This document shows positions 11,220 through 18,540 of a DNA stretch of 23,907 bases, piece by piece; the first letter of the stretch is position 1; every line of letters starts with the position of its first letter. The stretch comes from Phenylobacterium sp. CCH9-H3. Its GTDB lineage: Bacteria; Pseudomonadota; Alphaproteobacteria; Caulobacterales; Caulobacteraceae. A model generated the notes under the pieces. It did no database searches and was not told the DNA's origin. It saw only the letters and a program-made list of their open reading frames with translations. Position numbers and translations under genes: made by a program. Location: contig NZ_LSJI01000106.1 of NCBI RefSeq assembly GCF_001557235.1, positions 1-23,907 of the forward strand, written 5' to 3'.

Positions 11220-12364
11220 GCGGCCAGCCGCTCCAGCCCCGCGGCGTTCTTCTGCGGCCGGGCGGCGAAGCACCAGCGCAACCAGCCCTCGCCCTCCGGA
11301 CCGAAGGCGACCCCCGGCGCCAGGCCCAGCCCGACCCGGGCGATCAGATCCTTGCAGAGCGCCAGGGAGTCCGTGCAGCCCTCGAGGCGGAAGAAGGCAT
11401 AGAGTCCGCCGTCCGGCATGGGGGCCTCCACGCCCGGCAACGTGCGGAGCGCATCCACCACTTGGCCACGGGCGGTCGCCAGCTCGGATCGCAGCTCGGC
11501 CACGACCGGCTCGCCCTGCTCCACGGCGACTCGGGCGCCTTCCTGGATGAAATCCGGCGCGCAGGAGGTGTTGTATTCGATCAGGACGCCCAGCCCCTCC
11601 ATCAGCGCCGGGGGACAGACCATCCAGCCCAGGCGCCAACCGGTCATCCGCCAGGCCTTGGAGAAGCTGTTCACCCCTATGACCCGGTCTTCGGGCGTCG
11701 CCAGCGGCAGGAACGACGGGGCGGAGGGACGATCGAAGGTCAGGCGCTCGTAGACGTCGTCGCAGATGAGCCAGATGCCGTAGCGGCGGCAGCGTTCGAG
11801 GATCGCCGCACGCTCTTCCGCCGGCAGGGTCCAGCCGGTGGGATTGTTCGGCGAATTGATGATCAGCGCCCGCGTGCCGGGCGTGAGCGCGGCCATGAGC
11901 CGGTCCATGTCCAGGCGCCAGCGGCCTTGGCCCGCCTCGACCGGCACGACCTCGACCGCGCCGGAGAGGATCTTGGGGATTTCCACCACATTGGGCCAGA
12001 TCGGCCCGGCCACCACCGTCCGGTCGCCGGGCGAAAGCACGAGCTGGGCCGCGAGCATCAGCGCGCTGACCCCGGCGCTGCTCACCGCGATCCGCTCGAC
12101 GCCGATCGGCGCGCCGTGCAGGCCGGTGAGATAGCGGGACAGCGCCTCGCGAAGCTGCGGCCGGCCCAGGTTGTGGGTGTAGTAGGTGCGGCCCGCCAGA
12201 AGCGCGTCGGACGCCGCCTGGCGGATGAACGCGGGTGTCGGCTGGTCGCCCTCGCCGAACCAGAAGGCCAGGATGTCGTCCCGCCCCATGCCGGCGTTGG
12301 CCACCTCGCGGATTTTCGAGATCCGCAGGTCCTGGATTTCGGGGCGCGGAGTCGGGGCGAACAT
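11201..12364 (-). CDS. Pyridoxal-phosphate aminotransferase, class I/II
   Basis: A 387-aa fold-type I aminotransferase. Expected features are all present: the cofactor-phosphate region after SSAGVSAL, Asn174 in NSPNNPTG, Asp202/203 and Tyr205 in CDDVYERL, the Schiff-base lysine K236 in NSFSKAWRMTGWRLGW, and a C-terminal Arg in LRWCFAA that would bind the substrate carboxylate. The family transfers amino groups between amino and 2-oxo acids in the cytosol; the specific substrate cannot be told. The start at 12364 (MFAPTPRPE) is preceded by AAGGGC; the open frame extends upstream only inside the preceding gene. It starts 11 bases after the thioesterase stop, so the two form an operon, perhaps with the symporter further upstream. 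Confidence 0.92.
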   Translation of the reverse strand: MFAPTPRPEIQDLRISKIREVANAGMGRDDILAFWFGEGDQPTPAFIRQAASDALLAGRTYYTHNLGRPQLREALSRYLTGLHGAPIGVERIAVSSAGVSALMLAAQLVLSPGDRTVVAGPIWPNVVEIPKILSGAVEVVPVEAGQGRWRLDMDRLMAALTPGTRALIINSPNNPTGWTLPAEERAAILERCRRYGIWLICDDVYERLTFDRPSAPSFLPLATPEDRVIGVNSFSKAWRMTGWRLGWMVCPPALMEGLGVLIEYNTSCAPDFIQEGARVAVEQGEPVVAELRSELATARGQVVDALRTLPGVEAPMPDGGLYAFFRLEGCTDSLALCKDLIARVGLGLAPGVAFGPEGEGWLRWCFAARPQKNAAGLERLAAYLGSR

Positions 12365-12375
12365 GCCCTTAAGTG

Positions 12376-13146
12376 TTACAGCTTCCGCTTCTGCGCCAGC
12401 GCCGTGCAGCTCGCCGAGCCGATATGGCCCTCGGCGTCGTGCAGCAGGCAGTCGCCGACCGCGACGCCGTCGGTGGCGCCATGGGTCAGGCTCTCGAACC
12501 CGATCCACTCGCCGACCGGTTCGCGGTGCAGGTACACGGTCACGTCGGTGTTGATGTAGCCCAGGCCCTGATCGCCCACGTGGGCGAAGGGGCTGGCGAA
12601 GTCGGCCGCGACGGCGACCCGCACGAAGGGCGTCAGCGCATCGCCGTCCACCACCTCGCGGACCTCGGCCATCCAGAGGCGGCGCGGCTCGACCTCGCGC
12701 ATCTGGCCGGAGATCGGCTTGACCTTCCACATGCTGCCCATCGGACCCTCCGGCGCCTGGGGCAAGTCGTCGGGATGCGGCGCGCCCCAGGGCTCGCGCG
12801 TCCACACCCGACCGGGCGCGTTCTCGGTCTTGCGCAGCAGCTGGCAGGTGGCGCGGCCGGCGCTGACCCCGCCGGAGATGAACTCGGCGTCGATGACCTT
12901 GATGCGGTAGCCGTCCTTGACCGTCCGCGTCACCACCTCGACCGGCGACAGGTCCGGCAGCTTGTACATGTCGACCGTCAGGCGGGCGGGCATGTACTCG
13001 GGCGAGCCGTAGCGGCGCTCGATCTCGGCGCCCAGCAGGCCGATGATCACCCGGCCATGCAGCGAGTTCTTGTCCCAGGGGCCGATGCCGGCCGTGGTGG
13101 GGATGAACAGGTCGCGGTCTTTTCGAAAGAAAGGTTCGTTCTTCAT
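12376..13146 (-). CDS. Acyl-CoA thioesterase family protein (double hotdog)
   Basis: A 256-aa protein of the TesB-like/thioesterase-superfamily type with two hotdog halves. The first half includes LHGRVIIGLLGAEIERRYG and RTVKDGYRIKVIDAEFISGG; the second includes FASPFAHVGDQGLGYINTDVTVYLHREPVGEWIGFES. The final stretch, GVAVGDCLLHDAEGHIGSAS, is the usual 'D..G..G...' ending of the second hotdog. It would hydrolyse acyl-CoA esters; chain specificity is unknown. ATG at 13146 has no strong ribosome site. It lies 25 bases after the symporter stop and 11 bases before the aminotransferase start. Confidence 0.87.
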   Translation of the reverse strand: MKNEPFFRKDRDLFIPTTAGIGPWDKNSLHGRVIIGLLGAEIERRYGSPEYMPARLTVDMYKLPDLSPVEVVTRTVKDGYRIKVIDAEFISGGVSAGRATCQLLRKTENAPGRVWTREPWGAPHPDDLPQAPEGPMGSMWKVKPISGQMREVEPRRLWMAEVREVVDGDALTPFVRVAVAADFASPFAHVGDQGLGYINTDVTVYLHREPVGEWIGFESLTHGATDGVAVGDCLLHDAEGHIGSASCTALAQKRKL

Positions 13147-13171
13147 GCGCCGGCGACCATGCCGGAACCGC

Positions 13172-14437
13172 TCAAGCTTGGGTAGCCGGCTCGGCCTCGG
13201 TCTCGCCCTTCGCCAGGATCGCCGTCACCGCCATGTCGCCGCTGACATTGCCCAGGGTGCGGAAGATGTCCGGCGCCACCTCCACCGCCAGCAGGATCGG
13301 CAGCAGGTCGATGGGCAGGCCCAGCGCGATGCAGATCGGGGCGACGCTGACGATGAACGACACCTGCCCCGGCAGGCCCACGGAACCCACGCTGACCGCC
13401 AGGGCCACGAACACCGCCCCGGTGTACTGCAGGACCGAGGGCTGGAGCCCGTAGACGTGGGCCACGAAGATGCAGACCGCCAGGTTCACCGCCGGGCTGG
13501 TCATCCGGAACACCGCCACGGCCAGGGGAAGCACCAAGTTGGCGATCCGCTGCGGCACGCCCAGGTCGTCGCGCGAACGTTCGACCATGGCCGGCAGGCA
13601 GGCCAGCGACGACTGGGTCGCAAAGGCCGTGGCCAGCACCGGCGACGTCGCCTGGGCCCAGCGGCCCAGCGGCACCCGGCCCACCGTCACCGCCAGGACG
13701 TAGGCGATGACCGCGATCACCAAGCCGGTGAACGAGGCCACCACGATGTACTGCCCGAGGATCCCCGCCGCGCCCACGCCGGCGCGAAGCCCCACCCCCA
13801 GGCCCAGGGCGAAGACCCCGATCGGCGCGGCCAGCAGCACCCACCGGACGATGACGATCATCGCCTCGCCCATGGCCTGGAACACGTCCAGCAGCGTCCG
13901 GCCGCGCGCGTCCGGCAGCCGCGTGAGGGCGAAGCCGGTGAAGACGGCGAAGACCACCACCGGGAGGATGGCGTCCTCCGCCGCGGCCTTGATCGGGTTG
14001 GCGGGCGCCAGGCTCTTCACCCAGGCCACGAAGTCCGGGGCGGTGGCGATGTCGGCGGGCGGCGCCTGGGCGCCCGCGCGCAGCGCCGCGGCGGCGGCCT
14101 CGCCCACGGGCCAGACGGCCAGCATGCCGTTGACCAGCAGCACCGAGGTCACGGCCGAGACGAGCAGCAGACCTACGAACCAGAGCACGGCCCGCATGGC
14201 CAGCCGCCCGGTGGCCGCCGCGTCCGACACCTGGGCGATGCCCGTGACCAGGACGGCGAAGATCAGCGGCACGACCGTCATGCGCAGCGCGTTGAGCCAG
14301 AGGCCGCCCAGCGCCTCGAAACCCTCGATCGCCTGCCGGGCCGGATCGCCGCCGTAGACCGCGGCCACCGCGCCGACGGCGAGACCGGCCGCCAGGGCGA
14401 TCAGCACCTGAACGCTCAGGGATCGAAGGAATTTCAA
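13172..14437 (-). CDS. Dicarboxylate/amino acid:cation symporter (DAACS family)
   Basis: A 421-aa inner-membrane transporter of the GltP/DctA fold with about eight hydrophobic segments and two re-entrant hairpins. Family signatures are WLNALRMTVVPLIFAVLVTG early, AFATQSSLACLPA (first hairpin serine-rich motif), GSVGLPGQVSF (second hairpin) and DIFRTLGNVSGDMAV in the last helix, which supplies the substrate-binding Asp/Arg/Asn/Asp. The unwound TM7 motif NMDGT of well-studied members is replaced by a hydrophobic stretch, NLVLPLAVAVFR, which should alter a sodium site. The start is TTG at 14437 with GGAG ten bases earlier; no ATG is available near the family N-terminus. It precedes the thioesterase and aminotransferase genes on the same strand. 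Confidence 0.92.
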   Translation of the reverse strand: MKFLRSLSVQVLIALAAGLAVGAVAAVYGGDPARQAIEGFEALGGLWLNALRMTVVPLIFAVLVTGIAQVSDAAATGRLAMRAVLWFVGLLLVSAVTSVLLVNGMLAVWPVGEAAAAALRAGAQAPPADIATAPDFVAWVKSLAPANPIKAAAEDAILPVVVFAVFTGFALTRLPDARGRTLLDVFQAMGEAMIVIVRWVLLAAPIGVFALGLGVGLRAGVGAAGILGQYIVVASFTGLVIAVIAYVLAVTVGRVPLGRWAQATSPVLATAFATQSSLACLPAMVERSRDDLGVPQRIANLVLPLAVAVFRMTSPAVNLAVCIFVAHVYGLQPSVLQYTGAVFVALAVSVGSVGLPGQVSFIVSVAPICIALGLPIDLLPILLAVEVAPDIFRTLGNVSGDMAVTAILAKGETEAEPATQA

Positions 14438-14517
14438 GATCGCCGCGCTCCATGATTCCGGCTGTCCGGACTGTGGGCGATCTGGCCCGGCGTCGGCGCC
14501 GGCGGCAAGCGCTTAGG

Positions 14518-14694
14518 TTAGGCGGCGCGGTTCTCGTAGCGCATCGCCAGGGAAGCGGGCTCGGAACTGTCGGCCGCGCGCAGCCGGTCGGTCACATCGC
14601 GCAGGGCGGCGTCCTGGTCCGCGAAGCGGCCCAGTTCACGATCCTCGCTGCGGACGATCCACTCGCCCGCGCTCTCCACGACTTCGAAGCGCAT
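14518..14694 (-). CDS. Small DUF2188-like protein (58 aa)
   Basis: A 58-aa protein beginning MRFEVVESAGEWIVRSEDRE, with the pattern beta-strand, GxW, second strand, then a helix with DAALRDVTDRLR. This resembles the DUF2188-type mini-fold. Function unknown. The ATG at 14694 is preferred over a TTG seven codons earlier because GGGAACGGGA lies just before it. A second gene of the same layout is at 17687-17896. It is a stand-alone gene between the cyclophilin and symporter genes, all on the minus strand. Confidence 0.75.
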   Translation of the reverse strand: MRFEVVESAGEWIVRSEDRELGRFADQDAALRDVTDRLRAADSSEPASLAMRYENRAA

Positions 14695-14769
14695 TGCAGT
14701 CCCGTTCCCTTGCAACTGGATGTACGGAACGCCCCCCCCGGCAACAATGGCGCGTATCGTCGCAGAGCT

Positions 14770-15576
14770 TCACCTTAGCCGGATCGGGACCTCGACGTCG
14801 CAGACGGTGAACGCCGCGCCCTTCGCCTGGCGGAGCGCCGCCACGCGGGCCTGGAACGCCGGGCCGCGGGTGTCCATCACCTCCAGCTTCGGCCGTTCCG
14901 CGTCAGGGATGTCGGCCAGCATGCGGACCTTCAGCATGAGGTCCGGAACCTTGGGGGGCTCGCCGACCGCCACGGCCATCACCGCGTGCCGCCCCGCCAC
15001 CACCCGGCCGACGACGGTGTACTCGTGGTCCAGCCGCCGCGACGGCCCGCGCATGAAGAAGATCTCGCTGTTGGCGGTCCCGGGATCGGCCTGCCGGCCC
15101 ATGCCCACGACGCCGGGACAGTAGGCGCCCCAGCCCCGCAGCCGCCCGTCCGGGCCCCGGGCCTGTTCCGCCGCCGACACGGCCTGGAACGGAGTGGCCC
15201 CGACGAAGCCCTCCCGCGCGTCGCTGCGCTCGACGACCACGACGGCCGTCTCCGCGGGAATCCGGAAGCCGAACTCGGGCGGCAGGTCCGGGTGGCGCGA
15301 GGTTCCGCCGTCCCGGTTGTCGGGATTGCCGGTCTGGGCGACGAAGCCGTCGATCACCCGGTGGAACTGCAGGGCGCTGTAGATCCCCTCCCGGGCCAGC
15401 AGGCGGATGCGCTCGACCGCCTTGGGCGCGAACTCCGGGCGCAACTCGACCACGACCTGCCCCTTGGTGGTCTCGACGACCAGGGTGTTCTCCGGATCCA
15501 GCGGCCGCCAGTCGCCTGCCGGCGCCGCCGCAATCAAGCCCAGCGCCGCGATGGAAATCCCCAGAACCCGAAGCAT
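14770..15576 (-). CDS. Periplasmic peptidyl-prolyl cis-trans isomerase, cyclophilin type
   Basis: A 268-aa protein with an N-terminal signal peptide (MLRVLGISIAALGLIAAAPAG) and a cyclophilin domain. The domain starts TTKGQVVVELRPEFAPKAVERI and contains the catalytic block YSALQFHRVIDGFVAQTGNP and SEIFFMRG. It speeds up proline isomerisation during folding of exported proteins. Compared with the basic 165-residue domain there is an insertion of about 55 residues (from FGFRIPAE to GWGAYCPGVVGM) and a C-terminal extension ending CDVEVPIRLR; this longer architecture is seen in Caulobacterales homologues. The ATG at 15576 is chosen over the longer open frame because the ribosome site GGGAGGGGCGG precedes it and the signal peptide starts there. 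The ribosome site is inside a hairpin (15579-15606). Confidence 0.92.
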   Translation of the reverse strand: MLRVLGISIAALGLIAAAPAGDWRPLDPENTLVVETTKGQVVVELRPEFAPKAVERIRLLAREGIYSALQFHRVIDGFVAQTGNPDNRDGGTSRHPDLPPEFGFRIPAETAVVVVERSDAREGFVGATPFQAVSAAEQARGPDGRLRGWGAYCPGVVGMGRQADPGTANSEIFFMRGPSRRLDHEYTVVGRVVAGRHAVMAVAVGEPPKVPDLMLKVRMLADIPDAERPKLEVMDTRGPAFQARVAALRQAKGAAFTVCDVEVPIRLR

Positions 15577-15578
15577 CC

Positions 15579-15606
15579 GCCCCTCCCGCCTTGGCGTGAG
15601 AGGGGC
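15579..15606 (-). promoter_or_regulatory. Hairpin overlapping the ribosome-binding site of the cyclophilin gene
   Basis: On the minus strand GCCCCTC (15606-15600) can pair with GAGGGGC (15585-15579), and the intervening bases include a second GGCG/CGCC pair. The 3' arm is the Shine-Dalgarno sequence itself, two bases before the ATG. It could reduce translation or, as a GC-rich stem after the upstream stop codon (15624), act as an attenuator; there is no T-tract. Confidence 0.45.
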
Positions 15607-15623
15607 AGGCGCCGCGCGCCCGG

Positions 15624-16217
15624 TCAATACTTCCGGCAGAGCAGGTCGCGCAGCACGCTGGAGCGGCCGGTCCGTTCGCCGTCGGGCCCCACGGCCTCCC
15701 GGGCCCGCTCGCTCGAGTCATACCAGACCGCAGGGCCGAGTCCCTGGCGGCGGCAATACATGTTGGCGCCCCGGCCGCCGGCCGCGACATCCAGGCCGCC
15801 CAGCGTCGGGCGTGGGAAGAACACGGTGACCGCCCCCTCGGTCCCCCGCGCGCCGGGCGCCCCCGGGAAGCCCGGCCCGGGTCCGCCGCCCGGCCGGCCA
15901 GCCGGTTCGATGGATGACACCTGTTCCATCAGGCCCAGGGTGTTCAGGTTTGGAACCTCGCCCCTGACCTCCTGGCACCGGCCTTTGAAGTTGTCGTGCT
16001 CGCAGATCAGCCAGCGACCCTCGAACCGTGCGCTCCGGGCCCGGTCGTTGAAACGCCACTTGCCCAGGTCCGGCGCGGACTGGGTGATGGTGACCGAATT
16101 GCCCTGGAAGTTGGGCTGGTCGTAAAGGGTCGCCGATCCGCCGCGGAACGGCTGGGCCTCGGCCGCGCCGGACAGGGCGAGCGCCGTGATCGCGGCGATA
16201 CAGAACGTCTTGGTCAT
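15624..16217 (-). CDS. Exported beta/gamma-crystallin family protein
   Basis: A 197-aa protein with a signal peptide (MTKTFCIAAITALALSGAAEA). It carries one beta/gamma-crystallin-like domain at about residues 27-105, with the two half motifs ATLYDQPNFQGNSVTI and WLICEHDNFKGRCQEVRG, each carrying the aromatic-x-FxG Greek-key signature. A Gly/Pro-rich linker (GRPGGGPGPGFPGAPG) leads to a C-terminal part with two Cys (MYCRR, LLCRKY) probably joined by a disulphide. Bacterial members are envelope or extracellular proteins that may bind calcium; the calcium site is not clear here. ATG at 16217 follows GGCCCGGAGATG-type sequence (GGAG). It is read toward the cyclophilin gene 47 bases away and could be co-transcribed. 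Confidence 0.87.
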   Translation of the reverse strand: MTKTFCIAAITALALSGAAEAQPFRGGSATLYDQPNFQGNSVTITQSAPDLGKWRFNDRARSARFEGRWLICEHDNFKGRCQEVRGEVPNLNTLGLMEQVSSIEPAGRPGGGPGPGFPGAPGARGTEGAVTVFFPRPTLGGLDVAAGGRGANMYCRRQGLGPAVWYDSSERAREAVGPDGERTGRSSVLRDLLCRKY

Positions 16218-16345
16218 CTCCGGGCCTCCAACCCTCTAGGCTGCCAGTTGAGCTTGGCCGTAATGAACCGCGGCTGAAGCGTTCGGAGAGGCGGGCGTCA
16301 TTATTTCCTTGAGGGATACAATCTTCTGCACTTCGGCGGATTTAT

Positions 16346-16358
16346 CTCCAGAATGGAG
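16346..16358. promoter_or_regulatory. Palindrome CTCCA-GAA-TGGAG upstream of the pirin gene
   Basis: A perfect 13-base palindrome in the AT-richer stretch 61 bases before the pirin ATG, where a promoter is expected. It is a plausible operator for an unidentified regulator. No matching second copy was seen in the window. Confidence 0.3.
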
Positions 16359-16418
16359 CAACTATCTTCACCTCCGAAGACGGCGCGGCGACCCGCGCCT
16401 CGCAAGGGAGAGTTTGAA

Positions 16419-17117
16419 ATGATCGACCGCAGACCCTTCGCCCGCCTCGGCGGCGCCGACCACGGCTGGCTCAAGGCCCGCCATCACTTCTCGTTCGCCA
16501 ACTACTACGACCCCGACAACATGGGCTGGGGCCCGATCCGGGTGTGGAACGACGACGAGATTGCGCCGAATTCCGGCTTCCCCCCGCACCCGCACGCGGA
16601 CATGGAGATCATCACCTATGTCCGGACGGGCGCGATCACCCACAAGGACAGCCTGGGCAACGAAGGCCGCACCGCGGCTGGCGACGTCCAGGTGATGAGC
16701 GCCGGCACGGGCATCCGTCACGCCGAATACAATTTGGAGCCCGAGACCACGACGCTGTTCCAGATCTGGATCGAGCCCTCCGACCGAGGCGGCCGGCCCA
16801 GCTGGGGCGCCAAGCCTTTCCCCAAGGGTGACCGGGCGGGCAAGTTCGTGACCCTGGCCAGCGGTGTCCCCGGCGACGAGGACGCCCTGCCGATCCGCAC
16901 CAACGGGCGCGTCTCCGGCGCGACCTTGAGGGCCGGCGAGACGACGGAGTATGTGTTGGGCAAGGACCGCCACGCCTACCTGGTGCCGGCCGTGGGCGCC
17001 GTGGAGGTCAACGGGGTCCGTCTGAACGCCCGCGACGGCGCGGCGGTGAAGGACGAGGAGGTCCTGCGGGTCACGGCCCTGGAGGACGCCGAAGTCGTTC
17101 TGGTCGACGCGGCCTGA
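16419..17117 (+). CDS. Pirin family protein
   Basis: A 232-aa bicupin protein. The N-terminal cupin holds the metal ligands in the canonical places: H57 and H59 in PPHPHADMEIITYV, H101 and E103 in GTGIRHAEYN. These match the iron-binding His/His/His/Glu of human and bacterial pirins. Bacterial members are cytosolic, bind Fe or other metals, and some act as quercetin dioxygenases or redox sensors. Which applies here is unknown. The ATG at 16419 is chosen because AAGGGAGAG lies seven bases before it and the family begins MI-x-RRPF. The open frame runs 22 codons further, but that part is not family-like. The gene has its own promoter region and ends in a strong terminator. Confidence 0.94.
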   Translation: MIDRRPFARLGGADHGWLKARHHFSFANYYDPDNMGWGPIRVWNDDEIAPNSGFPPHPHADMEIITYVRTGAITHKDSLGNEGRTAAGDVQVMSAGTGIRHAEYNLEPETTTLFQIWIEPSDRGGRPSWGAKPFPKGDRAGKFVTLASGVPGDEDALPIRTNGRVSGATLRAGETTEYVLGKDRHAYLVPAVGAVEVNGVRLNARDGAAVKDEEVLRVTALEDAEVVLVDAA

Positions 17118-17146
17118 TCCCGGCGCGTCGGCGGCAGACGCGATTA

Positions 17147-17180
17147 GGCCCGCGGCTTGGGGGTGGCCGCGGGCCCTTTC
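17147..17180 (+). terminator. Intrinsic terminator after the pirin gene
   Basis: A perfect ten-base stem, GGCCCGCGGC (17147-17156) and GCCGCGGGCC (17166-17175), with a nine-base loop, is followed by CTTTC. It lies 30 bases after the pirin stop and 26 bases before the stop of the convergent UrcA-family gene. The T-tract is short, as is common in GC-rich alphaproteobacteria, so termination in both directions is possible. Confidence 0.75.
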
Positions 17181-17205
17181 GCACGTCCGCTTATCGAAGG
17201 GAGAG

Positions 17206-17526
17206 CTAGCGGGCGGCGAAGGTCTTGGACGCCTGCTCGAGGCGGGCCGACCGGATGGCGGTGACCTTTTCGGCGAGTTCTTCTTTGACCGCCACGCGGC
17301 AGGCGGCGGCGACGCTCAGGCTGCGTTCTTCGCGGCAGAAGTCGCGGGCGGCGTAGTCGGCGCGCTTGTCGAAGGTCGCCATGCCCTGGGGCGTGAGCAG
17401 GTTGATGTCGGCGATCTTGACCGAGGCGGGGGCCGGGGCGGCCAGGGCCGAGGCCGGCAGCGAGGCGATGGGCAGGGCGGCCAGGGCGAGCATGGCGAAG
17501 CCGGAGATGCTGTTGGTCAGGTTCAT
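17206..17526 (-). CDS. UrcA family protein (exported, 106 aa)
   Basis: A 106-aa protein with a signal peptide (residues 1-29, ending ASALAAPAP) and the UrcA-family pattern: a strand followed by DINLLTPQGMATFDKRADYAARDFC, and a second Cys in AACRVAVKEE, a likely disulphide pair. UrcA-family proteins are small periplasmic proteins of unknown function frequent in Caulobacterales and Sphingomonadales. The start at 17526 is supported by AAGGAAACGACC just before the ATG; the open frame upstream runs through a GC-rich hairpin region. The leader is AT-rich from about 17590 to 17660, the probable promoter. Confidence 0.88.
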   Translation of the reverse strand: MNLTNSISGFAMLALAALPIASLPASALAAPAPASVKIADINLLTPQGMATFDKRADYAARDFCREERSLSVAAACRVAVKEELAEKVTAIRSARLEQASKTFAAR

Positions 17527-17539
17527 GGTCGTTTCCTTC

Positions 17540-17574
17540 GGAGCGGTCTGTGCTCCGGCGGTGTTGTCCGCCGG
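17540..17574 (-). promoter_or_regulatory. Two overlapping hairpins in the leader of the UrcA-family gene
   Basis: One perfect seven-base stem is CCGGCGG 17555-17561 with CCGCCGG 17568-17574. A second, GGAGC 17540-17544 with GCTCC 17552-17556, shares two bases with it, so the two cannot fully form together. They lie just upstream of the ribosome site (about 17533-17538). Post-transcriptional control is possible but unproven. Confidence 0.4.
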
Positions 17575-17686
17575 CACGGAAACGAATACTTCGACTGACC
17601 GACCAATTCCCGTGAATAGGGAGTAATGACGCCGATTTAAGAAAATTACAGCGACTTAATACTTAAACCGCGCGTAATGTTCGAGG

Positions 17687-17896
17687 TCAGTGGAGGCAGG
17701 TCGGCTCCACCACCGTCTGGTCCCATTCGCCGTCGGCGTCGCAGACCAGCACCGGCCAGGGCATCTCGATCAGGCGCACCCAGTCGCTGGCGGCCGCCAG
17801 GGCTTCGTCACGGGTTTCGTAGGCGCCGAGGTCGCCGGCTTCGGCGTCCTGGAGGACCCAGTGGCCGCTGCGGGCCCGCACGGTGAAGTCGAACAT
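17687..17896 (-). CDS. Small DUF2188-like protein (69 aa)
   Basis: A 69-aa protein, MFDFTVRARSGHWVLQDAEA at the N-terminus, then a second strand, a helix with TRDEALAAASDWVRL, and a polar tail ending PTCLH. Layout (strand, GxW, strand, E/DAL helix) matches the 58-aa protein at 14518-14694 and the DUF2188-type fold. The start at 17896 is chosen because GAGGGGAAATCCC precedes the ATG. The frame is open a further 68 codons upstream without a plausible start or family-like sequence. Function unknown. Confidence 0.77.
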   Translation of the reverse strand: MFDFTVRARSGHWVLQDAEAGDLGAYETRDEALAAASDWVRLIEMPWPVLVCDADGEWDQTVVEPTCLH

Positions 17897-17990
17897 GGGA
17901 TTTCCCCTCAACCTGCGAAGGATTCTGGGGAAAAGTGGTTTCCAAAGCACGAAGACCCCGCGTCGCACCCCGTGCGACCGGTGAGCGCAG

Positions 17991-18016
17991 GGAACCAAGG
18001 TCAAGCTCGGGCCGTT
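17991..18016 (+). promoter_or_regulatory. EcfG (sigma-T) general-stress promoter
   Basis: GGAAC (17991-17995), a 17-base spacer and CGTT (18013-18016) exactly match the EcfG-type promoter consensus GGAAC-N16-17-CGTT of alphaproteobacteria. It reads toward the response-regulator gene starting at 18162, giving a leader of roughly 135-140 bases. Chance occurrence is possible in GC-rich DNA, but position and orientation are right. Confidence 0.7.
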
Positions 18017-18161
18017 TGAGCTCCCGAATGGCGCGGGGGAAAGGCATGCACGCAATGCGCGAAGGCGGTACCCAGCCCGCGACATTCGGGTCATGTTCAA
18101 CTACAGACGTGTGAAAGAGCCGATGCCGGATGACGCTGGCCATCGAGTTGGAGTGCATGGA

Positions 18162-18533
18162 ATGACCGTTCAGCCGAACCTCGAGGGGCTACGGGTCCTC
18201 GTGGTGGAAGACGAGATGATGGTGTCCATGCTGATCGAGGACATGCTGAGCGACCTCGGCTGCACCGTCGTGGGTCCCGCTTCGCGCCTCGACGAGGCGA
18301 TCGAACTGGCCAAGGCGGCCGAACTGGACTGCGCCGTCCTGGACGTGAACCTGGGTGGCCAGCCGATCTTCCCGCTCGCAGACCTGCTGCGGGAGAGGGG
18401 CGCGCCCTTCGCCTTCGCCACGGGCTACGGCGATGCGGGGCTTCGCGATGTCGACAGGGGCTCGCCGGTGCTGCAGAAGCCCTTCCGCGAGGGCGATCTG
18501 GCGCGCGTGCTGGGCGAGCTGAAGGCGCGCTAG
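18162..18533 (+). CDS. Single-domain response regulator (CheY-like receiver)
   Basis: A 123-aa receiver domain with no output domain. The acidic pair is E16-D17 in VVEDE, the phospho-acceptor is D61 in AVLDVNLGG, the switch threonine is T87 in FATGYGD, and the conserved lysine is K106 in LQKPF. It would be phosphorylated by a histidine kinase not encoded here and act through protein contacts in the cytoplasm. The FATGYGD and LDVNLGG wording is typical of receivers paired with HWE/HisKA2 kinases of alphaproteobacteria. The start at 18162 is supported by GGAG eight bases upstream; two upstream Mets in frame (18093, 18123) would add non-family residues. An EcfG-type promoter upstream suggests stress control. 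Confidence 0.92.
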   Translation: MTVQPNLEGLRVLVVEDEMMVSMLIEDMLSDLGCTVVGPASRLDEAIELAKAAELDCAVLDVNLGGQPIFPLADLLRERGAPFAFATGYGDAGLRDVDRGSPVLQKPFREGDLARVLGELKAR

Positions 18534-18540
18534 ACCCGCG

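Noticed and set aside
17625..17670. TTAA-rich stretch as a CtrA binding site
   Set aside because: Spacings between TTAA half sites are not the required seven bases; it is better seen as an AT-rich promoter region.
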